DNA of 60,066 nucleotides from the NCBI RefSeq assembly GCF_030766825.1, contig NZ_JASFDV010000037.1:1-60066 (forward strand), in the 5' to 3' direction. The stretch comes from Nocardiopsis sp. CC223A. GTDB lineage: Bacteria; Actinomycetota; Actinomycetes; Streptosporangiales; Streptosporangiaceae. This document shows positions 1-8,223 of this stretch, in pieces (the first letter of the stretch is position 1; every line of letters starts with the position of its first letter). A program made the position numbers and the translations under genes. Under the pieces are notes generated by a model. The model saw nothing but the letters and a program-made list of their open reading frames with translations. It was not told the DNA's origin and searched no databases.

Positions 1-1
1 G

Positions 2-190
2 GGCGCGCGGCGGGTGGCGGTGTCCACCTACCTGCTGGCCCCGGGGTTCTTCGCCGACCGGGTCCGCGAGCAGGCGGAATCGGCGGGGGCGACCGCGGTG
101 TCGGAGGTGCTGGGCGCCGCGCCGGAGCTGGCGCGGATCGTGTGGGAGCGGTACGACGCGGCGCTGGCGGCGCGGCACGCGCTGGTCTGA
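2..190 (+). CDS. Sirohydrochlorin chelatase / CbiX-like protein, C-terminal fragment
   Basis: Only the last 62 residues are in the window; the start lies off the left edge. The reading frame ends at TGA 188-190. It carries a run of the type VSTYLLAPGFFADRV, followed by a short helix-rich tail, which is the pattern at the C-terminus of actinobacterial sirohydrochlorin chelatases (SirB/CbiX), where metal is inserted into the sirohaem or cobalamin precursor. The call rests on this short tail alone. It faces the first cluster gene and marks the probable left boundary of the biosynthetic cluster. Confidence 0.6.
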   Translation, partial: GARRVAVSTYLLAPGFFADRVREQAESAGATAVSEVLGAAPELARIVWERYDAALAARHALV

Positions 191-203
191 CCGCAGACGT
201 GTC

Positions 204-231
204 GGGGGCGGGGTACACAGGGCCCCGCCCC
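204..231. terminator. GC-rich hairpin between convergent genes
   Basis: A 9-bp perfect stem (GGGGCGGGG at 205-213 pairing with CCCCGCCCC at 223-231) with a 9-nt loop lies between the convergent chelatase gene and the lyase gene. There is no T-tract, so a bidirectional terminator is an inference from the stem and its position. Confidence 0.5.
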
Positions 232-238
232 GCGGACG

Positions 239-1621
239 TCAGCGGTCGCCCAGGGCCGCGTCCACCAGGGCCGCGGCGGCCCCCGTGTAGTCGCGGGGGT
301 CGCACAGCGTCCGGAGTGCTGTGGCCGGCACGTCCTGAAGCTCGTCCTCCTCGGCCAGGACCCGGGCCAGCGGGCGGCCGTCACGGGCGGCCTCGGCGGA
401 ACAGCGTTCGAGCAGGCGACGCGCCGGGCCGCGGCCCAATCGCGGGGTGAGGAACGCGACGACCCGTTCGGCGCAGACGGCCGAACCGGTCGACCCGAGG
501 TTGCGCTCGGCCTTCACGGTGTCGACGTCCATCCCCTCGACCAGCTCGACGAGGGTGTGCGCCGCTCCCCCGGTGAGGCGCAGGCATTCACGCAGCAGCA
601 CCCACTCGGCGTGCCACGCCCCGCCGGAACGCTCGTCCTCGGCGAGCAGGCAGCCGGTCAGTCCCGACGCCAGGGCGGGCACCTGGAGTGCGGCGCTGCG
701 GACCATGGTGGCCAGCACGGGGTTGCGCTTGTGGGGCATGGCCGAGGAGGCCCCGTGTCCGGGCGGCCCGGGCTCGGCGACCTCGGCCACCTCGGTCCGG
801 GACAGGTTGATCACGTCGACCGCGATCTTGCCCAGGGCCCCGGTCGTGAACGCCGTGACGGCGGCCAGGTCGGCGATCGGGGTGCGCAGGGCATGCCAGG
901 GCAGGGTCGGGGCGGCCAGCCCGGTCTCCCTTGCGAACTCGCCGACCAGGGCGGTGGTGTAGGCAGCCGGAGACTCGTGGTCCTGGTCCGAGGCGTACTC
1001 CAGGTACCCGGCGAGTGTTCCGGCCGCTCCGCCCAGGGATACCGGCAGACCACCGTCCAGCAGCCGTGCGATCCGTGCACGGGCGTCCTCGACGAGCCGG
1101 AACCAGCCTGCGGCCCGCAGGCCCACTGTGGTGGGCACGGCGTGCAGGGCCAGGGTACGGGCGACGGCGGGGGCGTCCCGGTGGCGTCGGGCGAGTGCGG
1201 CCAGGTGGTCGGCGGCGGTGCTCAGATCCTCCCCGATGGCCCCCAGGGCACGGGCCGAGACCAGCATGGCACCGGTGTCGAACACGTCCTGGCTCGTGGA
1301 GCCCCGGTGTACGTACTCGGCGGCCTCGGGAGCGCGCTCGGCAACGATCCGGGTGAGCTCCCGGACCAGCGCCACGACAGGGTTGGCGTTCTCACGGGCC
1401 GACACCGCGATGGCGGCCAGGTCGAAGTACTCGGCGCGGGCCGCCCGGGTGATCTCGGCGGCCGCGGTCTCGGGCACCGTTCCCAGGCGGGCCTGGGAAC
1501 GGGCCAGGGCGGCCTCGGCGTCCAGCATGGCCTGGAGCCAGGCCCGGTCGGAGACGAGGGACTCGACCGGGGTGCCGGCCCGGACGGGGGACAGCAGGCC
1601 GGTGTCGGTGGGCGGGTTCAT
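239..1621 (-). CDS. CreD-like nitrosuccinate lyase (adenylosuccinate lyase superfamily)
   Basis: The 460-residue protein belongs to the fumarase/aspartase/adenylosuccinate lyase superfamily. It has the signature loop SSAMPHKRNP at residues 292-301 and the HRGSTSQDVFDT block at 105-116 that also occurs in 3-carboxymuconate cycloisomerases. Its start overlaps the stop of the CreE-like monooxygenase gene by 4 bp (ATGA at 1618-1621), so the two are translationally coupled. In cremeomycin and related pathways this same pair (CreE then CreD) makes nitrosuccinate from aspartate and splits it to nitrous acid and fumarate. The general lyase call is secure. The nitrosuccinate role is inferred from the neighbour and would be wrong if this were a PcaB-type cycloisomerase, but no protocatechuate genes lie nearby. 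Confidence 0.85.
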   Translation of the reverse strand: MNPPTDTGLLSPVRAGTPVESLVSDRAWLQAMLDAEAALARSQARLGTVPETAAAEITRAARAEYFDLAAIAVSARENANPVVALVRELTRIVAERAPEAAEYVHRGSTSQDVFDTGAMLVSARALGAIGEDLSTAADHLAALARRHRDAPAVARTLALHAVPTTVGLRAAGWFRLVEDARARIARLLDGGLPVSLGGAAGTLAGYLEYASDQDHESPAAYTTALVGEFARETGLAAPTLPWHALRTPIADLAAVTAFTTGALGKIAVDVINLSRTEVAEVAEPGPPGHGASSAMPHKRNPVLATMVRSAALQVPALASGLTGCLLAEDERSGGAWHAEWVLLRECLRLTGGAAHTLVELVEGMDVDTVKAERNLGSTGSAVCAERVVAFLTPRLGRGPARRLLERCSAEAARDGRPLARVLAEEDELQDVPATALRTLCDPRDYTGAAAALVDAALGDR

Positions 1622-3594
1622 ACGATCACCCCGGTCAAGTGGTCGGCGGTCCCGGTACGTGTGGCGGAGGCGGGGGCCAGGGCCAGGACGGCTCGGGCGA
1701 TGGCGTCGGAATCGCCCAGCGTCACCGAGTCCACCCCTGGGCGGGTGCCCGCCGCGGTGACCCAGTGGACCGCCTCGGTGGGCACCCCGTAGGCGAACCT
1801 GCGGGGGTGGGCCCGGCCCTGGGCGTCGATGGTCCGGTAGGGGCGTCGGGTGACCGCCATTCCCCCGGTTTCGAAGGGGGGAGCGCCGTTGACGGCGATG
1901 CGGTGCGCAGAGATCTGGTCGCTGTCGAGCAGGTGGCTTATGAGGGGGTCTGCGGTGCGGCGCAGGTCGGGCTCGGGCAGACGCGCCTCGATGAGCACTT
2001 TCGAGCGCACGGGCGGTCCGGGCGCGCGGGTGGACCGGGCCACGAAGTCCGGGGCCGCGGTGTCCAGCCGGACCTGGGTGCCGGGGCCGAGGATGTCCAC
2101 GACGCCCGCCTCGATGAGGGCGATCAGTTCGCTGACCCGGGAGACGGGCGGGCCGATGGAGAGGTAGGCGTTGAGCGGGGTGTACCAGCCGTCCAGTTCG
2201 TCTCGGTGGGAGACACCCTCCAGCCCGCCGTGGTCGACCGCGAGCCGGACCTCGTTGCGCAGGTCGCGCAGAACGTCGAGGGCGGCCTTGGTCGGGTCCT
2301 CCACGTTCCCCCTTCGGGCCATCCGGACGTCCTCGCGCAGGTGTTCCAGCAGCCAGGAGCGGAACGCCGCGCGGTCGGCGAAGTCGCGTCCCGCGCAGGG
2401 ACGGGCCACGCGGTCCCAGTCCCAGCGGTCCCGGGGGGCGATGCCGTACTCCCGCAGGAGCGCTTCGGGGTCGGCGGCGGTGAGGTAGCGGGAAACGAGA
2501 TCCTCCCCGTCAGCGGAACCGCGGGACCGCAGGAGGGTGCCGTAGTAGACGGACTCGACCTCACGGGCGATGAAGGGCCACAGGTCCCGTTTCATGCTCA
2601 GTCCGCCGGCCGCCCTGGCGCGCATGCGCTCGACACGTTCGGCGGTGAGCAGGCGCGGCATGTACCGCCCGGAGGCGCCCTTCTGGTTCTCGCCCCGCGC
2701 GTGGTAGGGCACCCCCCTGCGGGAGAAGGCGTACAGCACGGGTTCCTCACCGCTGGGGAGGTAGACCAGGCGGTCCCCCTCCTCCCGGTAGGAGCCGCCG
2801 CGGCCCTCCGTGAACAGGGCCATGTGGTCGAAGAAGTTCAGGCCCAGCCCTCGTAGCAGGACGGGTGCTCCACCAGGGACCCGGGTCGTGTCCACATCGG
2901 CCGGATTGGCCGGGGCGATGTGGGTGAGGTGGTGGATCCTGGCCAGACTGGCGGTGCGCGCCTCAGAGGGTCCGGGACGCACCGGCAGGTGGCCCAGGGC
3001 GAGCACGATCGCGTCGAGGTGGTCCAGTCGGACACCGTTCTCCAGGCGCAGTCCCTGGGGGCCGTCCGTGAAGCCGAGGGTGTCGGCCATGGCGATGGCC
3101 CGGGACCGGTGCACCGTGATCCCGACGTGCTCGGGGGCTTTGGCCACGATCCCGTCCAGGCAGGCCTTCAGGTAGCTGCCGTAGAACGCCCGGGTGGGGT
3201 ACGAGTCCGGGCCGAGGCGGCGGGCCTCGGCCACGGTCTCCTCGTCGTGACCGCCGAAGAGGGCCACCTCGCGGGCCCAGTCCGCCAGGGAGGGCCCGGG
3301 TTCGATCGGCCCGTCGATCACCACGCTCTCGTCGGTGAACACCGTCACCTGCGAGGCGACCGTGTTCATGAGCAGGATCCGGGACTGGTCCGTACGCCAC
3401 ACCGCCCCGGCCCCGGCGGGGTACGGGTCGATGAGGTGGATCACGATGCGCGAACGGGAGGGGTGTACCCGCTCGTTCGCGCAGAGCCGTTCGACCACCG
3501 ACAGGCCGCGTGGCCCCGCCCCGACGACGCCGACCTCGAACCGGTCCGCGTCGGCCTCGCGCGGGGACGGGGCCCCGTCGGCACCAACGGTCAT
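1618..3594 (-). CDS. CreE-like FAD-dependent aspartate N-monooxygenase
   Basis: This 658-residue protein has an N-terminal Rossmann FAD-binding motif (VGVVGAGPRG, residues 21-30) and the overall length and layout of the FAD/NAD(P)-binding family that contains CreE. CreE homologues oxidise the amino group of L-aspartate to nitrosuccinate using NADPH and oxygen. The start (ATG at 3594) overlaps the stop of the ligase gene, and its own stop overlaps the lyase start, giving a three-gene coupled unit. The pairing with a CreD-like lyase is the strongest support for the role. A different N-hydroxylation substrate cannot be excluded from sequence alone. Confidence 0.85.
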   Translation of the reverse strand: MTVGADGAPSPREADADRFEVGVVGAGPRGLSVVERLCANERVHPSRSRIVIHLIDPYPAGAGAVWRTDQSRILLMNTVASQVTVFTDESVVIDGPIEPGPSLADWAREVALFGGHDEETVAEARRLGPDSYPTRAFYGSYLKACLDGIVAKAPEHVGITVHRSRAIAMADTLGFTDGPQGLRLENGVRLDHLDAIVLALGHLPVRPGPSEARTASLARIHHLTHIAPANPADVDTTRVPGGAPVLLRGLGLNFFDHMALFTEGRGGSYREEGDRLVYLPSGEEPVLYAFSRRGVPYHARGENQKGASGRYMPRLLTAERVERMRARAAGGLSMKRDLWPFIAREVESVYYGTLLRSRGSADGEDLVSRYLTAADPEALLREYGIAPRDRWDWDRVARPCAGRDFADRAAFRSWLLEHLREDVRMARRGNVEDPTKAALDVLRDLRNEVRLAVDHGGLEGVSHRDELDGWYTPLNAYLSIGPPVSRVSELIALIEAGVVDILGPGTQVRLDTAAPDFVARSTRAPGPPVRSKVLIEARLPEPDLRRTADPLISHLLDSDQISAHRIAVNGAPPFETGGMAVTRRPYRTIDAQGRAHPRRFAYGVPTEAVHWVTAAGTRPGVDSVTLGDSDAIARAVLALAPASATRTGTADHLTGVIV

Positions 3595-5180
3595 GTCCCC
3601 TCCCCCTCGGGCCCGACGCCGTGGCCGGATTTGAGCATTTCGACTATTTCGCGCCGCTTGATCTTGGTGGTGGCGGTCTGGGGCAGGTCCTCCAACCGCC
3701 AGTGGAGCGGCGGTTCCATGGCCGGCAGGTCCGCGGTGGCCGCACGCCAGGCGGCCTCGTCGAGCGGCACGTCATGGCGGGTGCACACGACGGGCACCGG
3801 CCTCCCCTCCGGAGAGGGGACGATGATGACCTCGATGAGGTCGGGAAGGCGGTCGAACAGCCGGTCCTCCACCTCCAGGGTGCTGTCGACCCCGTCGATC
3901 TCGTCGATCTCGCGGTCCAGCAGGTGCAGGCAGCCCCATTTGCTGAGGTAGCCGACGTCGCCCATGCGCCACCAGCCGCCGTTGACCTGCTTGCGCCAGC
4001 GCTCGTGCTCGCCGAGGTAGGTGATGATGCGGCCGTCGCTGCGCACCTCGATGTGACCGGGCGAGGTCCTGGTCGGGGTACGACCGTCGCGGGAGACCAC
4101 CCGGACGTCGGTCATCCCTGGGAAGGGACGGCCCACACAGCGGCCGTCGGCGTCCGCGCCGCGGGCGCGCGTGTAGGTGCGGGCCGCGATGGGCCCCACC
4201 TCGCTCTGACCGTACGCCTGGGCGAACAGGGGCAGGTCCCGCCGGGAGGCGCTCAGCATCCTCTGTACGGTGCGCGGATGGATGGCGTCGAAGGTACTGC
4301 TGAAGTACTTGACGTTGGCCAGCGGTTCGCGGGGGTCGTCGGCGAGCGGCTCCCAGCGCAGGAAGGTATTGGGGTGCGCCTCGATGAAACCGGGGCGGAC
4401 CCGGGCGAAGAGGGCCGCCACGTTCTCCTCGTCGTCGTCTCGCAGGATCACGAGGGGATGGCCCTGGAGGACGGAGATCGGCATCGCCGTGTACATCCGC
4501 GAGTGCACGAAGGAGACGTGGATGGCGATGGGTTCACGTCGGCGTACCGCGGCTCCCACCACCAGGCTCTGGGGCCGGTAGCGCGCCTGGAAGGTACGCC
4601 CGGTGTGCAATGCGAGTTTGGGCAGGCCCGTGGTGCCGGAGGTGTGAGTGACCATCGTGGGGTGGTCGGGCGGCATGGTGACGGGCCGGACCCGTGCGAC
4701 CCCGGCCAGGGAGGCCAGGGGCACCGCGCCCTCGTACTCCCCCGCCGCCAGCAGGACGCGCTCGCTGAGGTCGAACACCTCGGCGGGCAGCTCCTTCTCC
4801 AGTTTGGCCTGGTCGGTGAGGAGGTAGGGGCGGTCGACCCGGCCCAGCAGGGCCGCGACGGTGGCCCCGTCGAGTTTGGGGGACAGCATGACCGGGATCG
4901 CGCCGATCCGAGCTGTCGCGCAGGCCAGAAGGGAGATGTCGAAGGCGTCGGACTTGTGCACGACCACGTGGTCGCCGGGCCGGATCCGCAGGGACCACAG
5001 CCGCGAGGCGAAGTCGTCCACCAGGTCCGCGATCTCGGTGAGGGTGAGTCGGCGCCCCCGCTCGGGCGCGATGTCCAGTTCGTGGTCGAGGATCACGGGG
5101 TTGGCCGGGTAGCGGGCCGCCGCACGATCGAAGAGGGTGCCCAGTCGGATGCCCCGGTTGGCTATGCGCTGAAGGAACAC
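3591..5180 (-). CDS. AMP-forming acyl/aryl ligase, candidate CreM-like diazotase
   Basis: The 529-residue protein is of the ANL adenylating family. It has the phosphate-binding loop THTSGTTGLPK at residues 178-188, a YGQSEVG motif near residue 335 and the C-terminal TTKIKRREI motif with the catalytic lysine. No carrier-protein domain is attached. Two roles are plausible. It could be the ATP-dependent enzyme that joins nitrite to an aromatic amine to give a diazo group, as CreM does in cremeomycin. Alternatively it could activate the 3-hydroxyanthranilate carboxylate. Close linkage to the creE/creD-like genes favours the first; it is also the only adenylating enzyme I recognise in the cluster, which keeps the second open. 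Confidence 0.8.
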   Translation of the reverse strand: MFLQRIANRGIRLGTLFDRAAARYPANPVILDHELDIAPERGRRLTLTEIADLVDDFASRLWSLRIRPGDHVVVHKSDAFDISLLACATARIGAIPVMLSPKLDGATVAALLGRVDRPYLLTDQAKLEKELPAEVFDLSERVLLAAGEYEGAVPLASLAGVARVRPVTMPPDHPTMVTHTSGTTGLPKLALHTGRTFQARYRPQSLVVGAAVRRREPIAIHVSFVHSRMYTAMPISVLQGHPLVILRDDDEENVAALFARVRPGFIEAHPNTFLRWEPLADDPREPLANVKYFSSTFDAIHPRTVQRMLSASRRDLPLFAQAYGQSEVGPIAARTYTRARGADADGRCVGRPFPGMTDVRVVSRDGRTPTRTSPGHIEVRSDGRIITYLGEHERWRKQVNGGWWRMGDVGYLSKWGCLHLLDREIDEIDGVDSTLEVEDRLFDRLPDLIEVIIVPSPEGRPVPVVCTRHDVPLDEAAWRAATADLPAMEPPLHWRLEDLPQTATTKIKRREIVEMLKSGHGVGPEGEGT

Positions 5181-5211
5181 GGCTCGTCCGTTCTGTCGGT
5201 CGGGGTGGGGG

Positions 5212-6819
5212 TCAGCCCTCTTGGATCACACGCTTGATCCGGGCCAGGGTCACGTCGAGGTCCCGTTCGAGCTTGTCGGTCCACTCGGTGATGAAGCGCT
5301 TGCGACCCTCTTCGTCCAGGTCGGCTGTGATCTTGTGGATCCCGGCGGTGGCCCGGCCCATCCGGAAGTGGTGGGTCAGGACGGACCCGCCGTCATCGGT
5401 GGGCTCGATGTCGAATCCCCAGACGCTCTCCTGGTCCGCTCCGGCGTGGGAGAGCATCATCCAGCGGAAGGTTCGGCCGGGGTCGGCCTCCGTGACGCGG
5501 GCCTCGGTGTGCCATACGCCGCGGATCAGGGGCGCCCAGCCGACGACGTCGTCGGCGCGCAGGTTCTCGCCCCGGAAGACCGAGCCCACCTGCCGGGGCT
5601 CGCCGGAGATCCAAACGCCGCCACGGCATTCGGGACTCCATTCGGAGCTGCGCGGCAGATCGCTCACGACCTCGTACACCTGCTCTGGGGACGCGGACAC
5701 CCGGACGCTCGCCCGCAGTTCGAAGAGGGGGGTGGTGTCGATGATGGATGCGCTCATGGCTGGAAGGTTCGCAAGGCCGGGCGAGGTGGCGCCAAACATC
5801 GGCCCAGAGTTGGTCAGGTCCGCCCCGCGTCGGGTCGCGGCGCGCACCGCGATGACGAACCGGCGTCCGCGGGCAGCCCCCTCCTCCACGGCACGGTGGA
5901 CCCTCGCGGTGTGTTCCAGGGGCACGATGTCGTGCCGGCGAGGACGCAGGACACCGCGCGCGGCGAGCCGCCCCACCTGCGCGGCGGCCTCGGCCAGTTC
6001 GTCGACGGTCGCCTGGGAGATGGCGAAGCCCAGGATGGAGCGGTCTAGGAGGTAGAGGGATCCGACCGGCAGGACGGGGCGAGCGCCCATCCCCGCGAGC
6101 AGGACGAGGCGGCCGCGCCGGGCCAGCACGGCGAGGGCGGGTTCGACCTCGTTGCGGCCGGCCGCGTCGACGTACAGGTCCACGCCCCGGGGGTGCAGGT
6201 CGGCGATCCGTTCGTACAGTTCGGGGTCGCGGCGGTCGAGCACGGCGTGCGCACCGGAGCCGCGGCAGTGGTCGGTGTCGGCTGCGGACGCCACGGCGGT
6301 GACCCGGGCCCCGGCGTGGACGGCCATGGCCACCAGTGCGGTGCCGACGTTGCCGCCCGCGCCCACGACGACCACCTCCTCCTGTGGGCGCAGCCGACCG
6401 TGCGTGGCCAGGGCCAGGTAGGCGGTGGCGGCGGGGTGTGCCAGTGCGACGAGTGCGGCGGGGTCGACGCCCGCGGGCATCGGGTAGAGACGGTCGGCGG
6501 GCACGGCGACCCGTTCGGCGGCGGCCCCCTGTCTGCCGTCGTACCCCATGCTGAGCGACCAGACGGGTGTTCCCGGCGGGGGCCCGTCCTGGACGTCGGG
6601 CGCGGCGCGGACCACGCTGCCGACGAGATCGCGGCCCACAGCGAAGGGGAAGGTGAGGGGTGTTCGCCAGGCACCGGACCGGACGAAGGTGTCCACGTGG
6701 TTGACGGTGGCGAAGTCCACCTCGACCAGAACCTCCCCGGGGCCGGGATCGGGGTCCGGAAGCGTGCCATGGCGGATCAGTTCGGGCCCGCCGAGTCGGT
6801 CGATGTATGCGGCGTACAT
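5212..6819 (-). CDS. Fusion of MDR alcohol/quinone oxidoreductase and SRPBCC (polyketide cyclase-like) domain
   Basis: One uninterrupted frame encodes two domains. Residues 1 to about 330 are a medium-chain dehydrogenase/quinone oxidoreductase with the cofactor loop GAGGNVG at 153-159. Residues 355-535 are a START/SRPBCC fold beginning MSASIIDTTPLFEL, typical of aromatase/cyclase or ligand-binding proteins. A linker of about 25 residues joins them and contains no stop. The chosen start (ATG 6819, MYAAYIDRLGGPEL) matches the usual start of the dehydrogenase family; an ATG at 6891 would add 24 unconserved residues. The conserved zinc ligands of classic alcohol dehydrogenases are not obvious, so a quinone-reductase type is likelier. 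It is the first gene of the leftward operon. The substrate is unknown, perhaps an aryl ketone or quinone made in the cluster. Confidence 0.8.
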   Translation of the reverse strand: MYAAYIDRLGGPELIRHGTLPDPDPGPGEVLVEVDFATVNHVDTFVRSGAWRTPLTFPFAVGRDLVGSVVRAAPDVQDGPPPGTPVWSLSMGYDGRQGAAAERVAVPADRLYPMPAGVDPAALVALAHPAATAYLALATHGRLRPQEEVVVVGAGGNVGTALVAMAVHAGARVTAVASAADTDHCRGSGAHAVLDRRDPELYERIADLHPRGVDLYVDAAGRNEVEPALAVLARRGRLVLLAGMGARPVLPVGSLYLLDRSILGFAISQATVDELAEAAAQVGRLAARGVLRPRRHDIVPLEHTARVHRAVEEGAARGRRFVIAVRAATRRGADLTNSGPMFGATSPGLANLPAMSASIIDTTPLFELRASVRVSASPEQVYEVVSDLPRSSEWSPECRGGVWISGEPRQVGSVFRGENLRADDVVGWAPLIRGVWHTEARVTEADPGRTFRWMMLSHAGADQESVWGFDIEPTDDGGSVLTHHFRMGRATAGIHKITADLDEEGRKRFITEWTDKLERDLDVTLARIKRVIQEG

Positions 6820-6891
6820 GGCCCCGATTCTGAGGGGACCGGGCTGGGGTTCCGGGAAGCGCGTCCGGGCTGTGTCACCTTCCGTCCTCAT

Positions 6892-7427
6892 GTCGAATAA
6901 GAGTTCGAACAGAGAACACCCGAGGCCGAAGAGCGCGCGGATCGCTTTCCGGGCACGAATCCCCAGGTGGACACCGAAAACCGAGGGCTTTACAGGGCCG
7001 CCACACCCCGAAAACAGATACTCAGAGGATTGACAAAAATTTTGAGAAAAAAATATGCGGCGCCGCCCGCCCCACCAGCGCCAACGGTCGCCGAAATTCC
7101 TTCGAGCGCCGGAGGCCGCAGAAATCTCTCAACTAAAGGCAAATCAAGCGAAAGTACGTACCAAAAAGTACTCGGCACCAATCAACTCAAGACACATGGA
7201 AAACATGCGACACTCTGGTCACACATAGAACACCCCCAACACGACGCAAAGAAAAATCTTGCAGCGGATGAAAAATAATTCGCGCAGATCAAAAGCCCCC
7301 TGCCAAAAAAACGAGACTTGCCTCATAGCGCCATCGCCAACTAGCATCCAAACAGGGCACCCCCTCCAGTACATTGACCACTCTAAGTGACCAGCGAATT
7401 ATCGCCATCCGTGAATAAAAAGGAACA
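6892..7427. promoter_or_regulatory. AT-rich divergent intergenic region
   Basis: This 536-bp stretch separates the leftward creE/creD operon from the rightward flavoprotein gene. It is strikingly rich in A and T compared with its surroundings, especially 7018-7290. It contains a TTGACA at 7030-7035 followed about 17 bp later by TATGCG, and a direct repeat TGACCA at 7375-7380 and 7388-7393 close to the flavoprotein start. An open frame at 6967-7278 has no family features and uses codons unlike its neighbours, so I treat the region as noncoding control DNA for both divergent units. Confidence 0.5.
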
Positions 7428-8039
7428 ATGACCGCTCGAATCTCTGTCATCTATTATTCGTCCACCGGAAACGTGCATGCCATCGCGGAGGCGATCTCGG
7501 AGGGCGCGGCCGACGCCGGCGCCGAGGTCCGCCTGCGCCGCGTCGCCGAGCACGCACCAGAGGAGGCCATCGCCTCCAACCCGGAGTGGCGGGCCCACCT
7601 GGACGCCACCGAGGACGTGCCCGTCGCCACATTGGAGGACCTGGCCTGGGCCGACGGCTTCGCCTTCGGGAGCCCGACGCGGTTCGGCAACGTCAGTTCA
7701 CAGCTGAAGCAGTTCATCGACAGCGCCGGCGGCCTCTGGGAGGCGGGCGAGCTCGCCAACAAACCGGCCACCGGCTTCACCAGCAGCTACGAGATCCACG
7801 GTGGCCAGGAGTCCACCCTGCTGTCGCTTTACAACGTGATGCACCATTGGGGCTGCCTCATCGTCCCCACCGGCTACGTGGACTACGACATCGTCCACGA
7901 GGCGGGAGGCAACCCCTACGGCCTGTCCAGCCCTTCCTGCCAGGGTGCGCCTTCGAAGGCCGTCCTCAAGGCCGCCCGCTTCCAGGGGGAGCGGATGGCG
8001 CGCGTCTCCGGTCTGGTACGTCCCCTGCGCACCGTCTAG
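7428..8039 (+). CDS. WrbA-like flavodoxin / NAD(P)H:quinone oxidoreductase
   Basis: The protein has 203 residues. It starts with the flavodoxin pattern ISVIYYSSTGN that wraps the FMN phosphate, followed by a GSPTRFGNVSSQLKQF block and a GGQESTLLSL block, all typical of the WrbA/NQO family. Such enzymes reduce quinones by two electrons using NAD(P)H. The start at ATG 7428 follows an AAAAGGA ribosome-binding site. It sits at the head of a rightward pair with the LuxR-type regulator. Inside an aromatic meroterpenoid cluster it could keep a quinone intermediate reduced for tailoring or glycosylation, or protect the cell; this role is inferred. Confidence 0.88.
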   Translation: MTARISVIYYSSTGNVHAIAEAISEGAADAGAEVRLRRVAEHAPEEAIASNPEWRAHLDATEDVPVATLEDLAWADGFAFGSPTRFGNVSSQLKQFIDSAGGLWEAGELANKPATGFTSSYEIHGGQESTLLSLYNVMHHWGCLIVPTGYVDYDIVHEAGGNPYGLSSPSCQGAPSKAVLKAARFQGERMARVSGLVRPLRTV

Positions 8040-8223
8040 GAACACCGGGTGCCCGGCCTCCGCACGGGGTCGGGAATGGGCCACCCGCAGAACCGGACAT
8101 CGGGCCTCCGGTCGGGGCGCCCGACCGGAGGCCCGCGCCGAAGGCCCTGCGGGCGCCTCGGCAGGTCCGCTGTGCCACCGGTATCGCCCCGCCGGAGGGC
8201 GGCGAACAAGAAAGCAGGCCACA

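Noticed and set aside
5212..5757. SRPBCC protein as a separate gene starting at 5757
   Set aside because: The upstream dehydrogenase frame has no stop before it and no clear ribosome-binding site precedes ATG 5757, so a fusion is simpler.
6967..7278. A 103-residue gene in the AT-rich gap
   Set aside because: No family motif, no good ribosome-binding site and composition unlike genes here; it is better read as control DNA.
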